Assembly: GCF_017654505.1 (NCBI RefSeq)
Contig: NC_054569.1
Span: forward strand, 5,432,608-5,496,607
Length of the DNA: 64,000 nt
DNA from: Polyodon spathula
Taxonomy: Eukaryota > Chordata > Actinopteri > Acipenseriformes > Polyodontidae
Reading direction: 5' to 3'
Shown here: piece by piece, positions 20,848-32,897 of the stretch
How positions within the stretch are numbered: position 1 is the stretch's first letter
How the letters are laid out: the number at the start of each line of letters is the position of its first letter
Notes under the pieces: generated by a model
Seen by the model: the letters and a program-made list of their open reading frames with translations, nothing else
What the model was told of the DNA's origin: nothing
Database searches by the model: none
Translations under genes and position numbers: made by a program

Positions 20848-22417
20848 CATACATAACATTTTCAGAGCAGAAACATCGTATTTACATTGAAAATTTTTAC
20901 TTGTTTCTAATTTTTACCAAAACGAGCAAAGATACATTAAAAACTGAAGTAAAATAAACTTCACGCAATAAACTTGTGTGTAAACAGGTGGAGAAAGCGC
21001 TATGCGCAAATACAATTATAAAACATCAAATGCGTGTATATAGACCTGCGTATATAGAAGGGGAGGGGAGCGAGATTATTGACTGAAAGTTTTACCCGTT
21101 GGCCCTAAAAGTAGGTCCGTTACAGCTCTGTCTGTCTGTTCAGAGTCCTCTCCTAGTACAATCTACGCTGAAAACACGCTTTTCAACTGTACCAGAGCAT
21201 TTGCCCCAGACTGCCTTTTCACAAAGGGCGCAGACATCAAGAGATCTGTTTTTACTGCATTTAGCAGCCTGGCATTGTCTTATTCCAAGTGCCAGCGGGC
21301 GCAGCGCAGGCTGAAGACTGGGGTACCTTTGCCAGCCGGCTTTCATGCCTCTTAGCAAAATGTTTCTGCTGGCCACAGGCCACCTGCGAGCAGGCCACCG
21401 TTGACAGAATACAGCCGTGCCATTTAATCCAGTATATGAACCTACTTCGTTGCGTTGTAAAGCATGAGTCTGGGCTTTCGTTTAGCATCAGTCCCCATGG
21501 TCACTGATTTGTGCAGCGCTTGGAATGGATGTATTTTATTTTTTTTGTACGCCTGTACACAGTCGGGGTGGCGCAGTCGCTCTGCCTGAGGAGTGCAGTG
21601 GAGTGCGGGGGGCAGTTACAACATGCGAGCTGAGTGCGGGGACAGGCAGAAGAGAGAAAAGCAGCGTAGCGATATCGCACTGCATTGTGATTCAGTGTGG
21701 ATATTTTGTGACAACTTCTAATAAATAATAAATATGTGTAGGATGACTTTCCTTAGTGTTTCAGCACTCGACAGGAGTATATAATACGCTCTTTCACAAT
21801 GACTTTGAATTTATTACAAAGCCCAGACTAAATTGTCGGCTATATTGTATTGATTTCAATAAGCCGCATAAACCGCGTGTTTTGCGGTTGAAGAATCAAA
21901 TGCTTATAACTTATTAATTTTTACGATTCTGCAGCTGAAACACCGTATGGGTATTTAATTCAAATATTTAGTAACACTTAAGAACGGACATGCATGAGAT
22001 ATTCACATACACAGAGATATTTAAATTTGAATCGCAAAAGCGGCTTAAAAAGCGGCTATGGCGGTGCTAGTATTAATCCCCTTTGGAAGTACAACTGATG
22101 AGGAGTCCAACTTGAGAACTGGCATGGACTGACAAAGGGACTGGTGGTGTGCTGGTCCTGCATACAATTCAATATAATAGGCTATGCAACTAGCCCCAGT
22201 AAGAAAAAAAAATGTAACCCAGCTTCTTTGGTTTAATAGGTTTAATTGTGTGTTTTTTTGTTCAGCTTTCCACAGAGTGGTCAAAGCAGTTCCTGCAGTT
22301 TGATAACACGGTTAGTATTGCCTTGTGGTATTTTAGATTGTCAGTGAAGTGGAGGTTTTGCTTGATGTTCTCCCACCAATGATACTAATGAAAAAGTGTT
22401 TTACTAATGACAAGTGT
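20848..22417. other. Sequence between gap and LINE, one possible micro-exon
   Basis: Mostly AT-rich with a GC-richer patch at 21540-21680. The one structured candidate is a 45-nt segment, 22266-22310. It has a strong acceptor (TTTTTTTGTTCAG) and a donor ACG|GTTAGT, is open in one frame (LSTEWSKQFLQFDNT), and has phase 0 at both ends. It could be a downstream exon of the acidic-protein gene or chance. No other gene was seen. Confidence 0.35.
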
Positions 22418-24071
22418 TCTGTTTTTACAAAGGAAGATACTGACAACATGCCCCACATGTCATCCAGTTCCTATCCAGTTTTAAATAACTTTAGCATAAC
22501 TGAGGCAGAAGTGTTAAAGGGACTAGGAGCTCTTAAAATAAACAAATCCCCTGGGCCGGATGAGATCCTCCCAGTAGTACTCAAAGAAATGAAAGAAGTA
22601 ATTTACAAACCGCTAACCAAGATCATGCAGCAGTCTCTTGACACAGGGGTGGTACCGACAGACTGGAAAATTGCAAACGTAATACCGATCCACAAAAAGG
22701 GAAACAAAACTGAACCAGGTAACTACAGACCAGTAAGCCTGACTTCTATTATATGCAAACTTATGGAAACTATAATAAGATCCAAAATGGAAAATTACCT
22801 ATATGGTAACAGGGTACTGGGAGACAGTCAACATGGTTTTAGGAAAGGGAGATCGTGCCTAACTAACTTGCTTGATTTTTTTTGAGGATGCAACATCGAT
22901 AATGGATAATTGCAAAGCATATGACATGGTTTATTTAGATTTCCAGAAAGCTTTTGACAAAGTCCCGCACAAAAGATTAATTCTCAAACTGAACGCAGTT
23001 GGGATTCAAGGAAACACATGTACATGGATTAGGGAGTGGTTAACATGTAGAAAACAGAAAGTACTGATTAGAGGAAAAACCTCAGAATGGAGTGTGGTAA
23101 CCAGTGGTGTACCACAGGGATCAGTATTAGGTCCTCTGCTATTCCTAATCTACATTAATGATTTAGATTCTGGTATAGTAAGCAAACTTGTTAAATTTGC
23201 AGACGACACAAAAATAGGAGGAGTGGCAAACACTGTTGCAGCAGCAAAGGTCATTCAAAATGATCTAGACAAGATTCAGAACTGGGCAGACACATGGCAA
23301 ATGACATTTAATAGAGAAAAGTGTAAGGTACTGCACGCAGGAAATAAAAATGTACATTATAAATATCATATGGGAGATATTGAAATTGGAGAAGGAATCT
23401 ATGAAAAAGACCTAGGAGTTTTTGTTGACTCAGAAATGTCTTCATCTAGGCAATGTGGGGAAGCTATAAAAAAGGCTAACAAGATGCTCGGATACATTGT
23501 GAAAAGTGTTGAATTTAAATCAAGGGAAGTAATGTTAAAACTGTACAATGCACTAGTAAGACCTCATCTTGAATATTGTGTGCAGTTCTGGTCACCTCGC
23601 TATAAAAAAGATATTGCTGCTCTAGAAAGAGTGCAAAGAAGAGCGACCAGAATTATTCCGGGCTTAAAAGGCATGTCATATGCAGACAGGCTAAAAGAAT
23701 TGAATCTGTTCAGTCTTGAACAAAGAAGACTACGTGGCGACCTAATTCAAGCATTCAAAATTCTAAAAGGTATTGACAGTGTCGACCCAAGGGACTTTTT
23801 CAGCCTGAAAAAAGAAACAAGGACCAGGGGTCACAAATGGAGTTTAGAAAAAGGGGCATTCAGAACAGAAAATAGGAGACACTTTTTTACACAGAGAATT
23901 GTGAGGGTCTGGAATCAACTCCCCAGTAATGTTGTTGAAGCTGACACCCTGGGATCCTTCAAGAAGCTGCTTGATGAGATTTTGGGATCAATAAGCTACT
24001 AACAACCAAACGAGCAAGATGGGCCGAATGGCCTCCTCTCGTTTGTAAACTTTCTTATGTTCTTATGTTCT
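22418..24071 (+). mobile_element. CR1-like LINE copy 2, 5'-truncated
   Basis: The copy starts inside ORF2 (CAAAGGAAGATACTGACAAC) and runs to the family 3' end. That end has GAGCAAGATGGGCCGAATGG, then CTCTCGTTTGTAAACTTTC and the terminal TTATGTTC repeats. Such short 3' octamer-type repeats and heavy 5' truncation are typical of the CR1 clade. No clear target-site duplication was seen, which is also common in CR1. Confidence 0.93.
22430..24002 (+). pseudogene. LINE ORF2 fragment: reverse transcriptase with one frameshift
   Basis: It encodes the reverse transcriptase and C-terminal region. Visible blocks are GFRKGRSCL, then AYDMVYLDFQKAFDKVPH (palm, first catalytic Asp), SGVPQGSVLGPLLFLIYIND, and KFADDTK (catalytic Asp pair). 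The C-terminal region has [11 protein letters not shown] and [12 protein letters not shown]. One extra T in a T-run near 22873-22880 splits the frame. Compared with the copy at 53.2 kb, this run has 8 T instead of 7, so the lesion could be real or a homopolymer sequencing error. The endonuclease domain is missing. Confidence 0.9.
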
Positions 24072-24625
24072 AAGTGACATAACATCAGCTGCCTGGGGTA
24101 TATAGTATTTTAAGCTCCAGTACTTCCTTAACCCAGGCATAGCAATGAAGGACATGTAGAAAACAGCACCTAAGAGCTTTCATACATTTTTACAACATAC
24201 ATTGTGCCCCACAAACACAAATGCTAGCTTTCTTATTTTGGCATTGAGGTGAATGAAACCTGGTTTAACATGCACTAGCAGGCTGGGTCTGGTCATCTAA
24301 AGTGTAAGTTTCCTTGTCATACTTGTGTCACTCTAAAATGTATTTTAAGTCAAAACTGGATGAACAATCGTTCATTTCCTTGTGCAGTTACAATGAGTCG
24401 TGCTTATTGGTCAATACCGCTGTAGGCTGAATCACTGGCGGGAGGTAATATGCATTCTTTCATTTGTATTTTGAAGTCTTTTGCAATTTAAAGTTCACCT
24501 GTACTCATGGTGGGGTTACCTGTGCAGGTGTATACTGTGCTCATTAGCTTCTTTACAGATAGACTAGAGTTACCTTTAAGCCTGTATTACCCCGATTTTC
24601 AGAATTTATTTTGTTTCCTAGTTTT
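24072..24625. other. Sequence between LINE and PhyH locus, no feature seen
   Basis: AT-rich unique sequence with no ORF of note. It immediately precedes the TATA-containing putative promoter of the PhyH locus. Confidence 0.45.
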
Positions 24626-24629
24626 TACC

Positions 24630-24637
24630 TATATATA
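24630..24637 (+). promoter_or_regulatory. Candidate TATA box of the PhyH locus
   Basis: TATATATA, followed by AGCTGCAG, lies about 125 bp upstream of the first in-frame ATG (24762). A start site near 24660 would give a leader of about 100 nt. This is inferred from position only. Confidence 0.35.
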
Positions 24638-24761
24638 GCTGCAGTTCAGGAGTCCTGAATTCTCCTACCTTACAACATCTAAGATCATCAAGCAGACTCC
24701 CACAAGTGAGCAGAGATTGAGCTGGAAGTGCTGAGAGTGAGTTGAGAGAATTAGAGGGAAC

Positions 24762-27700
24762 ATGAAACACAGAGTGAGCTTGCAGCTGTACCTCCAATTC
24801 AACACAACGATGAGCCCCTCCCTGGCTGAACTGTCTGAGACCTACTGGAAGGGTGGCTTCCTAACAGGAGTGCCAGTGCTAGACCCCGAAGAGCTGGAGA
24901 GAGCATAGAGGGCTTCAGTAGACTGGAGAGGGAGTTCGGTGAGTATATGCCGAGGAGGTGAGGAGACATTTAGAGAGTATGCAAACTAAAAGAAACAATT
25001 CAATGTGAAACTTTTGACTAGAAGTCCTTTTCAATGTCTTCAAATGTTGGAATTGTTTTGGATTCACATAATGTGATTTTGTAGTATGGACTCCCCCACC
25101 AACTGATAATGTGGTTGGTCTTTTAATGGTCTCATTAGGAAGCGTGTGCTAATTATCCACGTCATGGGGAATGATAGGGGCTGCCCTGCTAGTCAGTGTA
25201 TCTGTACTGCAACTGCTACTACTAGCCAAACAAGCACAAAGATAAGCTTCAAATATGAATTGCTTTTTTCCATTCATAGTGGATGTTTGCAGTCATCTGG
25301 AGTGGTTCTGGGTTCAGATGAGTTATTGAATGTTTTTATAAATCTGCCTTTACCTGTCTTTTAGCTCATCCAGCTTGTTCACACAATCCCACTGCCCGAC
25401 ATGCATAATCCATTCAAATCATGCGACCGTGACCTTTCAGCTCTCTCAGCCACAGAGACTACAGGGGGTAAGGCCAGTGGAGTTGAAAGGTCACAGTGTC
25501 ACACGAGGAAGGAAGGCTGTTCAGTGCAGGCACTTAGGATTCTCCAGACAAGCTCAAAGCAAACTCAGCGCCTAGTTAAGACAGATCTAAACTCAATATC
25601 GGAACAGAACTAAATGACTGTCATTGCCATTCAATACTAATGGAAATGTAACAATGCAATACAATTGTAATACAATTCAAGAACAGCTGCTTATGACATA
25701 CACTTTATAACCCTGCCAAAGTGTTTGCTATTAGATTATTTCAATAAAGTAATGCTGTACTATTTGAACAGATGTCAAATCTTTTGCCATGGCTTGTATC
25801 AATGCACTGCTGAGTGCCTGTCCTCCTCTATTCCCTACTCTCTCCACTGTCCGGTTGGAGTATACCCAGCACAGTCTTCATAACGTGCACTTGAAGTACC
25901 GCTGGGTGATGTCTCTGGCCACCCATCCCCAGGTGCTGGAGCTAATCAAGAGGATCCAGGGACCCAACGTCATCCTCCTCGATTCACGCTTCGTCTGCAA
26001 ATACCCGACCAAACAGGAGAGCCCCGAAGCTGCCTGTGAAAGTCAGAAGCCTGTGCTTCCCTATGTTGCCTGGCACCAGGACATCAGGTCAGTAATGTAG
26101 GACGGCAATGCCTCATTTTAAACACATACAGTTCATGTATACTGTCCCCTGTCAAACTTCTTTCTATATTCCCTTTAAAGGTTTTGAGGTTTCTTTATAT
26201 CAATCCTGTTTATTGCACCTTTGAGTAAAGGTCTCCATGAAACACTGACATAATAAAGGTGCGGTGTTGTTTATTGAATCAACCTTGGTTACTGACAAGT
26301 CCATGAACAAAGCTTATAGCTCCTGTATTTTTTTTTTTTTTTTTTTGTATCAGTCCAACTGGAAGTTTATCTAATATTAGAAAAAAAAAAAAGTTTTTAA
26401 AGGTAAAACAAGAAAATAAGAGGGTGTTTGTTTAGTGCAAACTCAGTGACTGCGCTAATTACACAAGCACTGGACCTCAAGGGGGCTTGTTAATGCAATG
26501 ATGCTGGGGGTTGTTTGTTGTGGAGATGGTGCTTAAATCATCACTGACCCTGAGTGCGGTTTTGAATGGCAGGTCCTGGGGTTTTGAGGGGGGTTCGGTG
26601 GCTCGGTGTGGCTGGCCCTGCACGATGTAGACTGAGAGAATGGATTCCTGCACTCATCCCAGGTAGCGCGACTCTCATCTTTTCTGCTTGCATTTATTGC
26701 ACGTTGCTCTTGTTTAGATGTATCTTGCTGCTATTTCATATTTAAATATTGCTCATATGTATTTATCTCTCTATAGCTGCTGCCAGGGTCTTTAAATACC
26801 TGGTTAACAAATTAAAACATATTGTTCATCAATTTTGAATGGCGTGGTTTTAGATTTTATGACTGAATCTTAAACAACAGTCTAACCGATCAACTTTAAT
26901 GGTACAAAAACTGGTGTTCATTTTAAAGCAAGTTCAATTTCTTTAAATGAAACTTAATTCCATTATATATTTTAGGAAGTCATCATCAAAGTCTCCTCCC
27001 CCATATCACCTCATCCAACCCAGGGAACATGCTGACAGCCAATCAGGAGATCCCAGAACCCCTCCTCAACATGAGTGAGGCTGTGGAGCGCCCTCTGCTG
27101 GTCGGACACATGCCTGTAAGTAATCTCTACGTACACAATTCCCCCTGAGAAGTGGGCTGGCTCAGTGGAATTGCACTTCAGGAGTGTTATTGTGCTTTCG
27201 AATGGTGCAGTTTTCGTATATATTTATTCACGTGGTATCAAAAGAAAGCGTAACATCTCAAGAACAATACATGTCTACATGTATGCTTTGCAGTCGTGGC
27301 CTTTTACTTTGAAATCGGGCTTCACAACCAAAAAAGGACATCCTTGAGAAATTCCAAAGTGTTCTATGTTCTAACAGGAGATTGTACAGTAAATAATGTC
27401 CCAAACTCCACCAATCATGATTATTGAACTAGTTTTTGTTGCATTTTTTAAATGTTATAAATATTGGATACTCAAAGAAAAAGTTTAATTCACAAAAAAA
27501 AAAAAAAAAAACTGCAAGAACCAGGTGTCAGCAGAGTCATGGCTCCTGTCAGCACAAGAGGGCGCTGTGCTCATTCTAATCCCCTACACCCTAGATTCAC
27601 GACGGTCTGACAATCCATGCAAGTGAGCCCAACCTGTCCACTCGGTGGCGCTGTGGGTTCGTTATCCGCTCTGTGCCAAACTCTGCCCATCCTGTTCAGG

Positions 27701-28252
27701 AAAGCACATCAACTTTCAAGGGGGAGAGATGGGTCGACCTGAGCTTGCCAAAGGGGAGCTTAAATATTTGGGAGACCCTCAAATATCTTCAAAATGAGAC
27801 ATGCCCTACTGATAGTTTTTGTAAAACACATTAAAGCTTCATATACTCATAGGCTGGATTAAGGAGGGGGAGGGAATGAGGAAATATAATACTGTGCAGT
27901 TAGATAGCAGTCCACAGGCCAAATTAGCTTAGACTAACATTTTTGAAAAATTAAAAATGACATCCTTGCAGGCTCACGTCTGTGCTGAACACCTTAGGTC
28001 CTGCATGTGCTTCAAGAGCAGACTTGCGTTTAATAATGTGGGACAACTGAAAGAGTAAAAGGGTGAGACCACCACATTAACACATGACTCAAACCCATAT
28101 GTAAAAGGCAATGGATTATCCCACTACATTCACAGTCTTTTTAAAAGTAGTTTGAAAACCTTTCTTTTTTCTCAGGACTCAGATCGTCCTCACAACTTTA
28201 ACGCTACAGTCCTAGTCGCTGGTGTTGAGGAGTACCATCACTTTCCAGACAG
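24762..28252 (+). pseudogene. Phytanoyl-CoA dioxygenase (PhyH) family locus, degraded
   Basis: Six exon remnants in order encode a PhyH-type Fe(II)/2-oxoglutarate oxygenase. They are 24762-24938, about 25854-26087, 26573-26662, 26976-27115, 27595-27699 and 28176-28252. Recognisable parts are GGFLTGVPVLDPEELERA, LHNVHLKYRWV, GPNVILLDSRFVCKYP, WHQD (the HxD iron ligands), SVWLALHDVD, PGNMLTANQEIPEPL, and IHASEPN with RCGFVIR (distal His and 2-oxoglutarate-binding Arg region). Lesions: an in-frame TAG at 24906 with a following frame change; a frame change, a TGA and a lost T in the third remnant; donor CAG|GAAAGC instead of CAG|GT after 27699; and a LINE inserted in the last exon at 28253. Each could be real decay, although some single-base changes might be sequencing errors. 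Together they argue for a pseudogene. The substrate cannot be told from sequence. Confidence 0.82.
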
Positions 28253-29303
28253 TGCAACATCGATAATGGATAATTGCAAAGCATATGACATGGTTTATTT
28301 AGATTTCCAGAAAGTTTTTGACAAAGTCCCGCACAAAAGATTAATTCTCAAACTGAACGCAGTTGGGATTCAAGGAAACACATGTACATGGATTAGGGAG
28401 TGGTTAACATGTAGAAAACAGAAAGTACTGATTAGAGGAAAAACCTCAGAATGGAGTGTGGTAACCAGCGGTGTACCACAGGGATCAGTATTAGGTCCTC
28501 TGCTATTCCTAATCTACATTAATGATTTAGATTCTGGTATAGTAAGCAAACTTGTTAAATTTGCAGATGACACAAAAGTAGGAGGAGTGGCAAACACTGT
28601 TGTAGCAGCAAAGGTCATTCAAAATGATCTAGACAAGATTCAGAACTGGGCAGACACATGGCAAATGACATTTAATAGAGAAAAGTGTAAGGTACTGCAC
28701 GCAGGAAATAAAACTGTGCATTATAAATATCATATGGGAGATACTGCAATTGGAGAAGGAATCTATGAAAAAGACCTAGGAGTTTTTGTTGACTCAGAAA
28801 TGTCTTCATCTAGACAATGTGGGGAAGCTATAGAAAAGGCTAACAAGATGCTCGGATACATTGTGAAAAGTGTTGAATTTAAATCAAGGGAAGTAATGTT
28901 AAAACTATACAATGCACTAGTAAGACCTCATCTTGAATATTGTGTGCAGTTCTGGTCACCTCGCTATAAAAAAGATATTGCTACTCTAGAAAGAGTGCAA
29001 AGAAGAGCGACCAGAATTATTCCGGGCTTAAAAGGCATGACATATGCAGACAGGCTAAAAGAATTGAATTTGTTCAGTCTTGAACAAAGAAGACTACGTG
29101 GCGACCTAATTCAAGCATTCAAAATTCTAAAAGGTATTGACAGTGTCGACCCAAGGGACTTTTTCAGCCTGAAAAAAGAAACAAGGACCAGGGGTCACAA
29201 ATGGAGATTAGACAAAGGGGCATTCAGAACAGAAAATAGGAGGCACTTTTTTATTTATTCTATCACAGAGAATTGTGAGGGTCTGGAATCAACTCCCCAG
29301 TAA
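28152..29303 (+). pseudogene. In-frame PhyH exon / LINE reverse transcriptase ORF
   Basis: An ORF of 383 codons runs from intron sequence through the last PhyH exon (DSDRPHNFNATVLVAGVEEY) and continues without a frameshift into LINE reverse transcriptase (CKAYDMVYLDFQK, SGVPQGSVLGP, KFADDTK). The join is at about residue 34. The RT portion lacks the fingers region upstream of the palm and ends in a frameshift near 29260. The PhyH part is probably not expressed, because the locus is otherwise broken. This is most likely a chance in-frame insertion. Confidence 0.8.
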
Positions 29304-29333
29304 TGTTGTTGAAGCTGACAGCCTGGGATCCTT
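28253..29333 (+). mobile_element. CR1-like LINE copy 3 (outer, 5'-truncated), first part
   Basis: It begins in the reverse transcriptase (TGCAACATCGATAATGG) directly inside the last PhyH exon and runs to GGGATCCTTCA, where the inverted copy 4 is inserted. The rest of its 3' end resumes at 33088. It is slightly diverged from copies 2 and 5 and carries a small insertion (TTTATTTATTCTATCACAGAG) near 29253. Confidence 0.9.
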
Positions 29334-30080
29334 CATAAGAACATAAGAACATAAGAAAGTTTACAAACGAGAGGAGGCCATTCGGCCCATCTTGCTCGTT
29401 TGGTTGTTAGTAGCTTATTGATCCCAAAATCTCATCAAGCAGCTTCTTGAAGGATCCCAGGGTGTCAGCTTCAACAACATTACTGGGGAGTTGATTCCAG
29501 ACCCTCACAATTCTCTGTGTAAAAAAGTGTCTCCTATTTTCTGTTCTGAATGCCCCTTTTTCTAAACTCCATTTGTGACCCCTGGTCCTTGTTTCTTTTT
29601 TCAGGCTGAAAAAGTCCCTTGCGTCGACACTGTCAATACCTTTTAGAATTTTGAATGCTTGAATTAGGTCGCCACGTAGTCTTCTTTGTTCAAGACTGAA
29701 CAGATTCAATTCTTTTAGCCTGTCTGCATATGACATGCCTTTTAAGCCCGGAATAATTCTGGTCGCTCTTCTTTGCACTCTTCTAGAGCAGCAATATCTT
29801 TTTTATAGCGAGGTGACCAGAACTGCACACAATATTCAAGATGAGGTCTTACAAGTGCATTGTACAGTTTTAACATTACTTCCCTTGATTTAAATTCAAC
29901 ACTTTTCACAATGTATCCAAGCATCTTGTTGGCCTTTTTTTGTAGCTTCCCCACATTGTCTAGATGAAGACATTTCTGAGTCAACAAAAACTCCTAGGTC
30001 TTTTTCATAGATTCCTTCTCCAATTTCAATATCTCCCATATGATATTTATAATGTACATTTTTATTTCCTGCGTGCAGTA

Positions 30081-31265
30081 CCGCTGGGGAGCCCCCGCCA
30101 CCACCGCTTCCTTCTCCCCCTCCCCGCCGTTGGGCTCTCCCGGCCCCCCTGTTCCCTGGCTTCGGAGTGGTTCACCTGTGTGGCCCCCCGCCCGTCTGCT
30201 TCGAGGCCCCCCCTCCGCCTGGAGTGTGGTCCCCGCGGTGTCCCACCGGGCTCGTCTTGTTCCTCTGCCCTCTCCCCTTCCCTTCATGCTTTAGCTTTGG
30301 TGTCGTCAGCCAACCTGTTACCTTTGCCCGTGCCACCCACCCGTCGTCATAGATCATTTTGAATGACATTTGCTGCTTCAACAGTGTTTGCCACTACTCC
30401 TACTTTTGTGGCGTCTGCAAATTTAACAAGTTTGCTTACTATACCAGAATCTAGATCATTAATGTAGATTAGGAATGGCAGAGGACCTAATACTGATCAC
30501 TGTGGTACACCACTAGTTACTTTGTTCCATTTTTAGGTTTCTCCTCTAATCATGAGGTTTTTCCTCTAATCAGTACATTCTATTTTCTACATGTTAACCA
30601 CTCCCTAAGTCCATGTACATGTGTTTCCTTGAATCCCAACTGCGTTCATTTGGAGAATTAAGCTTTTGTGCGGGACTTTGTCAAAAGCTAATTCTGCATA
30701 GTACCCTCATCTTGAATATTGGTGCGAAAGCTTCTGCGTCACTTCGCTATACCAGCTCTTGCCTCTCGACCGAGTGAAAGAAGCGACCAGAATTCTTCCT
30801 GGCTTAACCCGGCCTGCCTCTGCAGCCGGCTCCCGCGGCATTTGTTCGTCTTGAACAAAGAAGAATACGTGCGACCTAATTCCCGCCTTCACCCTTCCCA
30901 AGGTCTTGCCCGTGGACCCCGGGATTTTCCGCTGAAAAACGAACCAAGGCCAGCGGTCACACTGGGCTTCGACCCAGGGGCATCGACCCGCCCAAGGCGG
31001 CCTTTTTTACCCGCGCTTGTGCGGGTCGGACTCTTACACTTTTCTCTATTAAATGTCATTTGCCCTGTGTCCTAAAACAACGTTGACTGTAAACTTCCAG
31101 TACCAGAAAAACTTGATGAACCAAATACACAACAAGAGTATTTTCGGCCCATTTTGTCGTATTATTTGGTTTAGATAACGTTTGAATATATGACACCAAT
31201 CTATCAGGCAGCTTATTGAGTCGGACCAGTTAACAACTGGTCCCAAGTTTGTCAGTTACAAAACA
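30081..31265. other. Mosaic block inside LINE copy 4: GC-rich, inverted and foreign pieces
   Basis: Where family members have about 85 bp of continuous LINE, this copy has an unrelated GC-rich segment (30081-30350). Then comes diverged minus-strand LINE (30350-30690). Then comes a plus-strand, highly diverged and GC-enriched stretch that still aligns in patches to the ORF2 C-terminus (30695-31030; for example CTTGAACAAAGAAGAATACG). The LINE piece missing at 30081 (CTTACACTTTTCTCTATTAA) appears at 31032, followed by about 190 bp of mostly unrelated AT-rich sequence. Regular LINE resumes at about 31266. It may be nested rearrangement or a consensus error. Confidence 0.7.
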
Positions 31266-31811
31266 ACCACTTTCTGGAAATCTGAATAAACCATGTCATA
31301 TGCTTTGCAATTATCCATTATCGATGTTGCATCCTCAAAAAAATCAAGCAAGTTAGTTAGACACGATCTCCCTTTCCTAAAACCATGTTGACTGTCTCCC
31401 AGTACCCTGTTACCATATAGGTAATTTTCCATTTTGGATCTTATTATAGTTTCCATAAGTTTGCATATAATAGAAGTCAGGCTTACTGGTCTGTAGTTAC
31501 CTGGTTCAGTTTTGTTTCCCTTTTTGTGGATCGGTATTACGTTTGCAATTTTCCAGTCTGTCGGTACCACCCCTGTGTCAAGAGACTGCTGCATGATCTT
31601 GGTTAGCGGTTTGTAAATTACTTCTTTCATTTCTTTGAGTACTACTGGGAGGATCTCATCCGGCCCAGGGGATTTGTTTATTTTAAGAGCTCCTAGTCCC
31701 TTTAACACTTCTGCCTCAGTTATGCTAAAGTTATTTAAAACTGGATAGGAACTGGATGACATGTGGGGCATGTTGTCAGTATCTTCCTTTGTAAAAACTT
31801 GTGAAAAGTAA

Positions 31812-32897
31812 TCATTTAACATATTTGCTATTTTTTTTTTCTTCCTCTACGATTTTGCCATTTGTATCTCTTAAACATTTAATCTCCTCTTTGAATGTTC
31901 TCTTGCTGTTGTAATATTGGAAAAACATTTTGGAATTGGTTTTAGCTCCCTTAGCAATGTTCATTTCTATTTCTCTCTTGGCCTTTCTAACTTCCTTTTT
32001 GACTTGCGTTTGCAGTTCTGTGTACTCTTTCTGCGTACTTTCTTTTTGGTCCTTTTTTAATGCTCTGTAAAGTGCCTTTTTTCGCTGAATATTTTTTTTA
32101 ATTGATCTATTAAACCATTTTGGCAATTTAGTTTTACATTTAGATTTGTCTACTTTAGGGATATAATTGTTTTGCGCCTCTAGTACTACATTTTTGAAGA
32201 ACAACCATCCTTCTTCTGTGGGTGTTTTCTCTATTTTACTCCAATCTACTGCTGTTAGTCTTTGTTTCATACCTTCATAGTTTGCTTTTCTAAAATTGTA
32301 AACCTTAGCTTTAGTCATTACTTTTGGGGATTTAAAAAACACTTCAAATGAGACCATGTTGTGGTCTGAGTTTGCCAGTGGTTCTCTGACCTCTGTTTTA
32401 GTTATTCTATCTTCGTTATTTGAAAAGACTAAATCAAGGCATGCCTCCCCTCTAGTGGGTGCCTTCACAAATTGTGTTAGGAAGCAGTCATTTGTCATTT
32501 CCACCATTTCTATTTCATCCTTCGCGCTACCCACCGGGTTTTCCCATTTTATTTGGGGGAAGTTGAAATCCCCCATTAGTATGGCTTCTCCTTTGCTACA
32601 CACATTTCTAATGTCATTGTATAACAGATTATTGTGCTCACCGTCTGAATCTGGCGGTCTATAGCTTGCTCCTATTATTATGCCTTTTGAATTTTTGTCT
32701 GTTATTCTGACCCATATTGATTCGGTTTTATTTTCTTTGTCCAGGTTTAACACCTGGGCTTCAAGACTGTTTCTTATGTATAGCGCTACCCCTCCTCCTC
32801 TTCTGTCCTGCCTGTCTTTCCTATACAGTGTATACCCACAAATATTATATTCGTCCCCATCACTCTCAGATAACCACGTTTCTGTAACACCTATCAC
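31812..32897 (-). pseudogene. LINE ORF2 fragment: APE-type endonuclease and linker (copy 4)
   Basis: The apurinic-endonuclease-like domain is recognised by ETWLSESDG, RRGGGVALYI, YRPPDSDGEH, LMGDFNFPQIKW, LDLVFSN and SDHNMVSFE, which carry the metal-binding and catalytic Asp, Asn and His residues of this fold. It is followed by a basic linker (KKNIQRKKALYRALKK). The Met at 32897 is internal to the domain: homologous sequence upstream (YLNARSIRNK) is also present. A T-run near 31830 shifts the frame before the reverse transcriptase. Confidence 0.88.

Noticed and set aside
30081..31030. GC-rich ORFs suggesting bacterial contamination or transferred genes
   Set aside because: The block lies inside a LINE, the ORFs are under 135 codons with no domain, and LINE-derived patches run through part of it.
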